Assembly (NCBI GenBank): GCA_964020085.1 | Contig: OZ026607.1 | Span: 7,054,279-7,118,278 of the forward strand | DNA from: Micromussa lordhowensis | Taxonomy: Eukaryota > Cnidaria > Anthozoa > Scleractinia > Lobophylliidae | Reading direction: 5' to 3' | Length of the DNA stretch: 64,000 nt | Shown: piece by piece, positions 1-9,260 of the stretch | How the letters are laid out: each line of letters begins with the position of its first letter | Numbering within the stretch: the first letter of the stretch is position 1 | Program-made: the position numbers and the translations under genes | The notes under the pieces: generated by a model | The model's input: only the letters and a program-made list of their open reading frames with translations | What the model was told of the DNA's origin: nothing | Databases searched by the model: none

Positions 1-879
1 CTGAACGCTAAAAGAACGATTCCTTTTTTGTTGTAACGAAGTACACAAATCGATGTTACTGTACACTGTGTCATAGATAAATTAAAAAACAACTTTACGC
101 CCTTGCCCAAACTTCACCATTTTTTAGGCGATCATTAGACGGAAAGGATCTCATGTAACTCCAGTTTCCCCCAAAGAACCCAGAGATGGAAAGACTTATT
201 GGAAAACGAGAGCACCATCGGCATCTCGGGATTGACATACGCGTAAATTAAAATTTCTCCAGTAGTGTTTTTGGAACCAATTACCTGATATCATGCTCAC
301 AAAAACTATTTTCCGTAAATTGTTTTTCCCACCGCGAGTTCCATTTTTTCAATACGATGCCACACATGACCTTCAAACTTTGATCCCAAGGAGAATGAAT
401 CACGGAACGCTTGCTCGCTGTGCGATAGTCTTTTTCTGACAAATTTCAAGAAAAATAGACTGTTAATGACAGCGAATCAGTTGCAACGTGTTACGCTTTT
501 CCGATTTATAATTCAAATGAAATAGAACAAAGTAAGTCCCATCCTGGATTGGCCATACCAAAATTTAGTACCTACGCTTAGTTTAATAACAATCCGTTCG
601 AAAGTCACGAAAATATGGGACTCCAATAACTCTTTGTTATTGAAAAATAACAAAAAGTGTTTTTTGTTGCGTGACATGATCGAAGTGGTCATGTGAGAAA
701 CGAAAGTTTTCCAGGTAACGAATACCGCTCGAGATTTCTTGTCGTCACATTTCACCATGCTTGTCAACAGCACGCACTCGGAGTTAGTGCTTGAGATTTC
801 GCCCAAGAATAGAGTGATTGGGGCCAACTTTGTGTTCGAAGTTGATGGAGCTGTATTTACGACACAGTGTAACTCTGTT
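1..879. other. no gene recognised
   Basis: No recognisable gene. A minus-strand open stretch (about 827 down to 513) lies just downstream of the THAP protein and could be a decayed continuation of its transposase part, but I see no convincing motif. A second short minus-strand open stretch near 435-300 ends at a splice-donor-like GTAATT. Neither is supported as a gene. Confidence 0.3.
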
Positions 880-1635
880 TTATAACTTCTGCAAGGAACT
901 AAGGTTAGTGAAAATTATTAATGCCAGAGCCATCATTGTTTGGACATTTGGAAACCCAGTATAAAATGTAAACAACGAGTCGTCTGTTTTGATGTTGTCA
1001 AACGAAAACACGTGCTTCGCGAGTTTCTCGCATTTTTGCTCGAGAAGAGCAATGTTTTCCTTCAGAGATAACACCTCGCTATCTAACTCCTCTTTAATTT
1101 TAATAGTTGCGGCTAAAAGTTTCTCGAGTCGTGTAATTTCCAGATTTTCTTCGGACTTCGTATCAAAATTTGTCGAAGATTGCAGTTCTTCAATTTCCGG
1201 TGCGAGGTGTGAGTTGGATGAGCTTTCTGATATCTCCAAAGTTTCGCTCGAACCAGCAGTCTCCACAACTTCACTAATATTTTCGTTCAGGTTGTGTGGC
1301 ACAGTGGCGGCCGTACTGAGGATGCGAGGCGTTGGAGGCGGTCGCTTGCGAGGTGAGCTTCGTTTCCAAGCGAAAACTGAAGGAACAGCCCCTTTCCTCA
1401 AGGAAACTACGCCATTGAAACTCTTCTTTAAATCGTCAGATTTGAAGTGTCGCGAGCAAACTTTGGTAGTATTTGAAATTTGGAAATTTTTTCCCTCATC
1501 TCTCCGAATAGCATGAATCCACAACTTTCTTAACCCTTCTTCGGTGGGAAATTTGAAGTAGGAAACCTTCTCTCCGGTCTCTTCCTCACGATATCCTTTC
1601 TTAGTACATAGCGGCACGCAGCAATGCGTTGGCAT
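880..1635 (-). CDS. THAP zinc-finger protein with truncated transposase-type domain
   Basis: A 251-residue open frame, counted from the Met that begins the THAP domain (an upstream in-frame Met at 1776 would add 47 unrelated residues). Visible: C5 and C10, the FP pair at 29-30, W39, C60-x2-H63 and the AVPSVF motif at 83-88, the C2CH zinc-binding layout of THAP DNA-binding domains. A basic Pro-rich stretch (91-104) and an acidic Ser-rich linker follow, then a probable coiled coil (about 165-207) and a segment with FYTGFP near 224-229, which is typical of the start of DDE_Tnp_4-type transposases of cnidarians. The frame stops about 20 residues later, so the catalytic DDE part is missing here: either a truncated transposon gene or a first exon whose later exons are not visible. 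THAP domains bind DNA, both in P-element-type transposases and in domesticated nuclear factors. A Harbinger-type MITE sits immediately upstream. Function beyond DNA binding is not inferable. Confidence 0.65.
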   Translation of the reverse strand: MPTHCCVPLCTKKGYREEETGEKVSYFKFPTEEGLRKLWIHAIRRDEGKNFQISNTTKVCSRHFKSDDLKKSFNGVVSLRKGAVPSVFAWKRSSPRKRPPPTPRILSTAATVPHNLNENISEVVETAGSSETLEISESSSNSHLAPEIEELQSSTNFDTKSEENLEITRLEKLLAATIKIKEELDSEVLSLKENIALLEQKCEKLAKHVFSFDNIKTDDSLFTFYTGFPNVQTMMALALIIFTNLSSLQKL

Positions 1636-1793
1636 ATTAGGTGCTGCTGAAAACACTGCCAGCCAAATACTTGGACCTGCCTTTCGATTTTCTGAACTTT
1701 TTCCGAGAAATATATCAAAAAACTGAAAATAACCTGAGTTTTTCCTCTCTAACAGCGCCGCTAAGTAGCTTTCCACGTCTAGTCGCTCTATTA

Positions 1794-2308
1794 GGCCCTG
1801 TTTACAAGGAGAGAGGGTTACCCTAGCAAGCGGGTTACCCTAGCACGCACACATTTGTTCTTATTTTCTTCGTCGTGTTTACAAGGCGGCCAGGGTTACC
1901 CGGGTAGGAGGGTTACCCTATCTGCGTGCTAGGGTTACCCTGGCAGGCGGGTTAACTTTTTCCCTTGTAAACACTCCAGGTAGGGTTAACCCGCCTACCC
2001 GGGCTATCTCTATTTTGGCTCCCAAAAGCAAAATATGATCACAATACCGACAAAATCAGCGAATTATGACCCAGAAAACATCAAGTTCTTTCACAGTTTG
2101 TCATAATTTTGCTTTGGAAATAAATTATTTTCCAGTTTTGTTATCTGTTCGTGCTTTACTTGCAAGGTTACCGAAGCGCCGTAAAGTTGTCTCGGGCAGT
2201 AGGGTTACCCTACCTGAAAATTTTGCTTGTAAACCCGGGCTATCTTTTAACCCTCTTGCTAGGGTTACCCTGGCAGTAGGGTTACCCTACCTGCTTGTAA
2301 ACAGGGCC
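1794..2308. mobile_element. Harbinger-type MITE with GGGTTACCC subrepeats
   Basis: A 515-bp element bounded by perfect inverted ends GGCCCTGTTTACAAG (left) and its complement CTTGTAAACAGGGCC (right). It is flanked on both sides by TTA (1791-1793 and 2309-2311), the 3-bp TWA duplication typical of PIF/Harbinger elements. The inside carries about nine copies of a palindromic motif built on GGGTTACCC, clustered near both ends (about 1815-2000 and 2200-2295), and no credible coding region, so it is non-autonomous. Seen: termini, duplication and subrepeats. Inferred: the superfamily. Confidence 0.8.
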
Positions 2309-2311
2309 TTA

Positions 2312-2568
2312 GTAAACAGAACCCGGGCCTTTCCGACCTCGCTTTCATGCTCTCGAGTCCAGACCGTTCCGCGCGGCGGCCATTTATGAATACGGTGTAT
2401 GTTTGTGACCAACTGTTAGAAGATGGCTGCTTGTATTACCACTCTTTATTTCCGAAAAGTTGTAATACTTCGACGAGCAACCATGATTTTGTTTGTAAGA
2501 TTACTATACAACCGCGCTATTGAGAGCTCTGAGATTGATAAAGGTGAGAGCGAGCATTGAAGTAATAT
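2312..2568. other. no gene recognised
   Basis: Unique-looking sequence between two repeat elements. No gene seen. Confidence 0.3.
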
Positions 2569-2800
2569 ATCAAACGCGAGTGACAGTATTTCATCTGGAT
2601 ATCCAAACACCGCGCAGCGGAGTATTTTTGACGAAGTTCGACGTGTTTGGATGTCCGATGAAACACTGTCACTCGCGTTTGATAAGTATTACATCAAATA
2701 CGAAAGACCGTGTTTGACCACATTTCCAAACACCAAGAAGAAAGTTGAAAGTACCGAGTCACTTCGACGAACTTCGAGGTGTTTGGAAATGTGGTCCAAC
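2569..2800. repeat. two consecutive long hairpins (foldback repeat)
   Basis: First hairpin: an arm beginning ATCAAACGCGAGTGACAG (2569 on) pairs, with a few mismatches, with the arm ending CTGTCACTCGCGTTTGAT (to 2682), around a roughly 30-nt loop. Both arms contain the CCAAACAC/GTGTTTGG core. Second hairpin: arms around 2711-2733 and 2778-2800 pair through GACCACATTTCCAAACACC. The shared GTGTTTGG core shows that both hairpins belong to one element family. No coding capacity. Probably a palindromic MITE-like repeat. Confidence 0.6.
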
Positions 2801-2841
2801 ACTGCGTTGAGTGTTTGATATATCTTCTCAATCGAAACTAA

Positions 2842-3276
2842 AGCCGTGTTCACATTAGGCCTCGATTATGATCGAATTATCATAGAATTAAATATGAAAT
2901 GGGTTCACATCAACTAATTACAGTCCCTGATTATAATTGGATTACAATTACTGCGTGATTGAACAAAATGGCGGACACGTGGTGGTTTGTCTCATCCGTT
3001 GTTGCTGTTTCAGACGGCGTATTTTTCTTCTTCTAGCCTTCGAAGCTTCCTTTGCCTTTCTTCTGGCCTCCAAATCAAGTATTGCGGTGAATAATATGGC
3101 AGCTGTTCGATAGGGCGCCGTTTTGTTTTCAACTTTAGATTGCGAGGTTGCCCTGCCTAGTTTATTTGAATTTTCGCAGATGTGAATAGAACCATAATTG
3201 AATAAAATCGAATGGAGTATGATAGATTGAATCGTAATTCAGATGAATATAATTAACATTTAGTGTGAACACGGCT
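2842..3276. mobile_element. Harbinger-type MITE, 435 bp
   Basis: Inverted ends AGCCGTGTTCACA...TGTGAACACGGCT, flanked on each side by TAA (2839-2841 and 3277-3279), a TWA-type duplication. The subterminal regions are rich in ATAATTGAAT/ATTCAATTAT-type motifs in opposite orientation. No coding frame. Its ends differ from the element at 1794-2308, so it is a separate family. Confidence 0.75.
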
Positions 3277-3279
3277 TAA

Positions 3280-3994
3280 AACTGAAGAGAAAATGTAGAA
3301 TTTAAATCGTAAAAATGTATGCTTATTAAGATCAGAAATTCAAACACCATCACGGTCACGACTTCCTTTGTTTAAACTTGATGAATTATTAATGAGTTTA
3401 AGAAGTAATACATAACGTACCCTTTGACTATTGTTTTGATCGCCATGGGCCAAGTGGATGAATAAAGTGCGAAAGGTACTGAGCCTAAATCAAACTAAAA
3501 ATATTTGTGTTTTACAAAATCACTGAGTGACAAGTGAACTCCTGGAAATGATACGCACTCGTCTATACCCGGCTTTAATTTATTATGTTTTCTTTCATAT
3601 CATCCTACACTGAAGGTGTGGAAATGGGCTGTACCTATTGACTCATGTTCCCTCCATCCCCCTACTGAAGGTGTAGAGATTGCCTATGTCTTTGCATCCC
3701 TAAGTGTGTTAAGTGTGTGTAAAATGTGACTGCCGGCTGGGAAAGTTTTGGAACGAAATTTGCTGGGATGTTGATGTTGAGACATTTCTGCTGAGATATG
3801 GAAGAAATAGGAACAGGTTTATCTTTGTTAGTAACTAGAAGAATTACTTTAAGAATGCTTATTTATTAGTTAATTTGTTGCCATGATGGTATCATTTTCT
3901 GCTCTTGATGAGTTTCTTGGTACACTTAATTTCAAACAGTTTTTAAAATTCTTCAGAGCATCTTCTTTGATGGATCAACGCCTGGCGTGGAACC
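3280..3994. other. no gene recognised
   Basis: AT-rich sequence. Two imperfect copies of a CTGAAGGTGTGGAAATGGGC-like segment occur near 3611 and 3665. No gene seen. Confidence 0.3.
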
Positions 3995-4262
3995 ACGTTT
4001 TCGATAAAAGGGGCGCCTCCGTAGGGAGGTCCGGGGACATCCTCGCCCTGGTAATTTTGAAATTTCAAATCCTCGGCAAGGCGATTTTATCCATTCTGAG
4101 GCAAAGTCAGCGTGTGTTAATATCTCACTTTTTAAAGTTAGAATGCCATTCTTTAGTGTTTTGTATTTATTTAATATTTTTACAAATTTTAACGTTGGCT
4201 GTTTTGATTTAGGGGTTCGATCGAATCCCCCAAACCCCCTCCCCCCTAGATCCGCCCCGGAA
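3995..4262. repeat. old dispersed repeat
   Basis: A segment starting with a GGGGCGCCTCCGTAGGGAGGTC-like stretch with the ending GGTCCGGGGACATCCTCGCC, and closing with GGTTCGATCGAATCCCCCAA followed by a C-rich run and AGATCCGCCCC. I recognise this combination as an old interspersed repeat seen in many invertebrate genomes. An open frame across it (3883-4212) has no resemblance to a protein and is judged fortuitous. Family name not assigned. Confidence 0.45.
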
Positions 4263-4623
4263 TGCTACTTTTTTAAGTTGGCTCGAAGCAGTTTCAAGAC
4301 GTAGACATGGATGGATCATTATAAGCACTCTATATCGATTGATGCCAAAGTCGTGGTATCAAAAAAAAAACGCCCAATCATTGGTGGACATGTTACTGTC
4401 AAGTTTGTGGCATAATAGGTTACCATCGCGACAATATGACCTGCTCCCACACCCTTAATTTTAGCTTTAAGCGCTTATTACTCAAAAACGAGTTCCGTGT
4501 CCCCTATTTTTTATCGTCGAATTATGATAAGCATGATAAGATGAAACTTAAAAGTTGAAAAAAATTCTGTGGAGTGGGTTCAGAGCTACCTTAAAATTTC
4601 GAAAATTATTGTTATTATTTCAG

Positions 4624-4674
4624 TTGTTACCGCCAAGCTGCCTCTGATTCCATAAGAGGACACGTGGACGTAGT
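4624..4674 (+). other. candidate 51-bp internal exon
   Basis: A short segment preceded by a pyrimidine-rich tract and CAG and followed by a consensus donor GTAAGT. Of the three frames only one is open; it is phase 2 at both ends and reads CYRQAASDSIRGHVDVV-like residues. It could be a micro-exon of an unrecognised plus-strand gene, or chance. No neighbouring exon could be joined in phase with confidence. Confidence 0.22.
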
Positions 4675-5017
4675 GTAAGTCATTTGTTTTTCTTTGTTTC
4701 TTGTACCGTTCTCTTTATTCTGCTTATGTTGTTTTAGTACTTTCCTTTTCTGCCTTACTGTTCAGGCTATTATGTTGTACTTTTCAGTCATGAAATGGTT
4801 TTCGCAGCCAGATTGGGTAACTTGATATCACGGTAAAAATTATGTTAACTATCGGGACTGAATAGGCTGCTTGGCTGCAGAAATGTTTACTGTACGAAAT
4901 CAAAAGTGTGCAAAGAGATAAAAGTAAAAAGAAGGGAAAGAAAGAAAGCAAAGCAAAGGATAGGACAAGACATAAAGTATTAAAAAGAATCGCAGGAAAA
5001 TTCTGATCGGCTGTTGG

Positions 5018-5317
5018 TAGGTAAAGTCTGCATACGAGCCGATTGACCCATCAGGCTGAAGCCTATCACGATGTCTGTAGCATGAAGCGACTAGGAATAT
5101 TTCTTCTCCCCCTCGGATGGGATGCTAGTCCATTGAAGGGTTAGCTAGCATTAAGTTCGCTGGTACCCATTTGCACAGCTAGGTTCAGAGAGGCAATGTG
5201 AGAGTAAAGTGTCTTTTCCAAGTACACAACACAATGTCCCCGGCCAGGACTCGAACCCGGACCGCTTGATCCAGAGGCGAGCGCACTAACCATACAAGCC
5301 AACTCTCCTTCACATCA
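5018..5317 (-). mobile_element. tRNA-derived SINE
   Basis: Read on the minus strand it begins with GGAGAGTTGGCTTG, then an A-box-like TGGTTAGTGCGC (complement of 5281-5292) and a consensus RNA polymerase III B box GGTTCGAGTCC (complement of 5247-5257). A long tRNA-unrelated body follows, ending with GCAGACTTTACCTACC. The insert is flanked by the 8-bp direct repeat GCTGTTGG (5010-5017 and 5318-5325). Structure and ending fit tRNA-head SINEs common in anthozoans. No intact tRNA can be folded from the head. Confidence 0.8.
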
Positions 5318-5329
5318 GCTGTTGGGTAT

Positions 5330-6936
5330 GTCTCCTATTTGCAAGGGTATATCAAGGAAGACTACAAGTATAAACAGGTAAGATGGCTTTCATGACAATA
5401 GTTTTCACTTTAAAAGTTCATCAAAGTATTTTCAACATTTATCATTTTAAATTGTTTTAATAGTTTTGAGAAACACAAAACGTTTTATCTATGAAGTGCC
5501 GGGGGTCCATGCAGAGAATGGACGGAACTTCTTTAATACACAACAACTTAAAGAGGATGCTTATGTTTTGTTGTTGTTGAAACCCACTAATTACTGTCAG
5601 TTATAATTCCCCGTAACTATGGACAGCTAGTAGCTAATCCACCAGGAATCAAACTTGAGGGCTGACGTGTAAAACGTACCGCTAACAGGGACTAGGCCGA
5701 ATAAATGAGTTTTTAAAATTTGACGCCAATTTTCTGTTTAAAACGTGGGGGTCGACAGGACTTTTGGATTACCTTCAGGCTAAAACCCTGTATCCAAGTC
5801 CAGAGAGACTACCACTTCGCCTGGCCCACTTTCCTATTGTATATTTAACCAAAAACAAATTAGTAATAGAGCACAGATGACATCACTGATGTGTCATTAA
5901 TGTTGTTACCACATTTTGATGTTTTCCTTTATCTCTTACTGGACAGACGCTTGGCAACATGAAAACTCTCCGTTTTACATTATACGGAAACAAAAAAGTG
6001 CTAATAACGTTATTTATACGTCTGTCATCAAAAAGATCATAAGTAAGAATCAATTAAAATGCGAGAATAATTTGACTAATTTTATAATCGGCTCGACAAC
6101 GACACTCCTTGTAACTGTATTCAAAATTTTCAATCAATCCTTGACAAGTTATCCTGGAATTGAACTACAGTTTATCGGGTTGTGGGTGGCAGCGGCTGAG
6201 TGCAAAAGCTAGGTGTAAAACTTCCGGTTATGAAGTATTCCAACACTCAGGTGTATAGACTGATCAGTCTTCAAGATCAGTCTAAGCTGTTTATTTCATG
6301 AACTTCCACTTTGTTGCGTCATACATGCACAGAGCAGGGTCAAAAAAGGTACATGTAGTCTTTTAGATAGTTTTTCATTTTTAGACGCGACTGCATCAGC
6401 GTTGCTGTAAATATTTTAACGTGTATAAGTAAACGCTTTACCTTATATTAACTCACCTTACCGGTTTCTCGCTTAAATGCCAAACAACCGTAAACTTTGT
6501 CAGTGGCAGAAGATCCAATGTCTTGTCGTAGCCAAAGTTAAGTTCTTAGACAGGATCAACTGCTCTTCCATCTAAGGACTTAACACCATGCTGTGCAATT
6601 TCTGTGATAACCCGTTAAATGCAGACGGAACATAAACTTGTCTTTAATTCCCGGTCATTCCAACTTAGTGTGGAGGTGAGCACCGAGATTGAACTATAAT
6701 GGCTCTTTCAGCTGGTGAACGGATGGAAAAACTCTTTTGAGTTGCAATGTCCTCACAACATCGACGTTATTCAATTCAGGCAGAGTTTTCATTCTTTTAC
6801 CTCTTCCTTTCGAGATCCTGGTATCATTTTCACTTTCAATTATAAATTTTGAAGTTTGTGTAAAATCAAAGTAAATTTAATGAAATTAAGAGTGAATGAT
6901 GAATTTTACTGTGAATGTGAAAAAACATATCTGTAA
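5330..6936. other. no gene recognised
   Basis: No recognisable gene. A plus-strand open stretch near 5916-6212 has AT-rich, non-protein-like composition. A short perfect hairpin AGACTGATCAGTCT lies near 6258. Confidence 0.3.
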
Positions 6937-7090
6937 ATCCAATCAAGTTAGAAGGCATAGAATAATAGATGACTAAGGTAGACTAAAAGCTAAAAAATGA
7001 CCTCAGATTACCAAAACAGACGATGATAAACTAGACCAAAAAAGGAAAGACTGGAAGAGATTAGAAATGGATTACAAAACGCAATATTTC
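6937..7090. repeat. dispersed repeat, copy 1
   Basis: Contains AGAATAATAG, GACTAAGGTAGACT and TACCAAAACAGACGATG in the same order as related blocks at 9122-9260. The two stretches are alignable but diverged. Probably fragments of an old dispersed element; no ends visible. Confidence 0.35.
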
Positions 7091-7600
7091 TATTCAATTG
7101 GGCCAGAAAAAACAAAACAAATTTAAGCCCTTCATGAAAGCCATAAAACGGCGTTTATTGAGGTACGTAATCGAGTAACAATGAAACTCGTCCTATTATG
7201 ATGTGCACTTGTTCAGTGTTCTGATTAGAAGCCACCTTTTCTGCATTGAAATTTAATTCGGCACTGAAAATAAAGTGTCAAGAGTCAAGAAGGGGATTTA
7301 AAAAGAGATTTAACGAATGATTATTTTTGTTTTGGTTTTTGTAGCCGAACGGAAATCATTGTTAGTTAAATTTGTTCGAAAAAGTGGTTTCTTTGGATGG
7401 GGTTTACTGTTTAGATCTAAAAAAGATTCCCGACCATTATGTAGCTGAGATTTATCAATAAATTCACTTTTCATTGTCTCTGTAAGGTGCAGTTCACAGT
7501 AAGGTACAGTTCAAACGAAAAGCGGTGGGAAAAGCATGATAACCCAAACTTGCTTAAGCTCACCTCTGGACGTCTATGGATAAAGTTTTAGATTTTGAAT

Positions 7601-8187
7601 ATAGATCGTTTTCACTGTCACGCAATAAAAAAATAAATCGAAAACTATCCAGTGTAAAAAGCTAAGAAATTGTGATGCTATAGAAGATAAAAAGATAAGA
7701 CACTTCTCCAAGTTTTAGCCCTGTGCGTTTCCCCAAACTTCAGATATTCGTCGAAATGTTTCGCAGAAATTTACAGAGCCCAGTATGAAAACGCCATGTT
7801 GGTGTACCTCCATGGTACACCAATATGGCGGCCGGAAAATAGTGTAAACATCTGGAACTTACTTTTGCTTTCTAGGCGACTGATTATCAGCACTGAAAAA
7901 ACAAGTATTTATATAAGCACTTTTCCTAATGCTCTAGCTTCTAACAGGGCTCAAAATCATGAGATAAGTATATATTTTTCAACAAATTTGATCGTAGCCT
8001 TGTGTCACGCACCTCCATAAGAGGGATATTCAAAATGCTCTAGTTTCCAAACGTTACACGCTATTGAGCTGTAAAGTTGTAAACAGATAGAAATATGTCA
8101 CCTCTTATACCTGATGAGGATGAAAACTTTGGTGGATCTTTAGTTTTAGATTTTAGAAAGTGATGACGTCACGTGAAAACGATCTAT
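7601..8187. mobile_element. foldback/MITE element, copy 1
   Basis: Inverted ends ATAGATCGTTTTCAC (7601 on) and GTGAAAACGATCTAT (to 8187) are perfect over 15 bp. The right end continues inward as TGACGTCAC. Inside is a strong hairpin of CCATGTTGGTGTAC against GTACACCAATATGG (7794-7828). The same end and the CCAATATGG core recur at 18503-18656. No coding frame. Superfamily not assigned; TA flanks both ends. Confidence 0.65.
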
Positions 8188-9121
8188 TCTGTTGAACTAT
8201 ACCGAGTAATATCATCAAGTGACGCTGTTTATTATGGTGCATGAAGTGGCTCTATCACAGAATGGTACTTTTTGTTTTTCTTGTAGAGACTGTCAGCATT
8301 TTTAACCTGGAAAAATTACAAATTGAAGGCGATAATATGCAATTTTGCTAAGTAACAGTCATCTTAAAATCCAATTACAATGTAAGAAAAATATGTGGGC
8401 GTGGACGTCCATGCAGTTATTAAAATGGGGGAAGATTAAACCGAGTACAAAACGCAAACTTTCTTCAGTTCTGGGCTAGCAGAACTATATACAGTGTGCA
8501 ACTCATAGAAGCCACGAAATGGCGTCGGTATACTGTGTTCACCCATCAATTCCACAGGCGAGCCCCACCTTTTGTGTGCTGACATTCAAAAGAAATATAG
8601 ATAACAAGACCGAGCGTAACTGGTCAAAGCTGTTCAAGATTTTAGAAAGGATTTCACCGGGTAAGCATTGGTTCATTTCCCTGAACAGAAAAATAAAGAA
8701 TGGTCTGTACTGGTGGCCTCGAAGTCTATGAGCCAATCTTTGTTCGCGAAGTAATTAACATTTATTCAATAAAATGCTTCTGTTTTGCATGCTTATTTTA
8801 AAGTTGCTGTTCATTTTTGAACTGAAGATGGCTAAGACTCCTTTAATTTTTAGATATACGGAGTTGAGATAAATGGAATCCGATTGTCAGTTTTTTAGAA
8901 TTCAAATGAATGTTTAAATTAGATCAACTACAACTGCAAGTTCACTTTGTACTGACGGGAAAAATTTGAGCCCTTCCATTATACTTAAAATTGCACACAT
9001 TTTTAATTTTCATCAGTCGTAGGTCAAGTTTTTAGCTTTTACATTTCGAAATGTTGAATATTGAAGCAAGCATTTCATAGGGGTATGTCATGCGAATTTA
9101 CGATGTAAACAGTTATCTTAA
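8188..9121. other. no certain gene; one exon-like segment
   Basis: Mostly AT-rich unique sequence. The segment 8558-8660 has an acceptor (ATTCCACAG), one open frame and a donor (GTAAGC). It is the most exon-like thing here but is not recognised. Confidence 0.25.
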
Positions 9122-9260
9122 AATCCAGTTAAACTGAGAATCATAGAATAATAGGTGGCTTTTAAGGTAATCTGAGGTAGAGTCTTGCTTACGAATACCA
9201 AAATAACTATAAACCATGAAGAAAGATTATGATTAGCAAAGATTAAAACGGATTGCATCG
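9122..9260. repeat. dispersed repeat, copy 2
   Basis: Diverged relative of 6937-7090, sharing CATAGAATAATAG, GGTAATCTGAGGT-type and ATACCAAAATAAC motifs in a similar order. Confidence 0.35.

Noticed and set aside
513..827. Minus-strand open frame downstream of the THAP protein, with an SRAVFVTWKTF-like stretch
   Set aside because: A weak resemblance to the helix-turn-helix part of DDE_Tnp_4 transposases, but too short and unsupported to call a continuation.
1815..2295. Interstitial telomeric repeats
   Set aside because: GGGTTA appears only inside the palindrome GGGTTACCC within a transposon, not as head-to-tail TTAGGG units.
5241..5292. tRNA gene on the minus strand
   Set aside because: Only A and B boxes are present, no cloverleaf; it is the head of the SINE.
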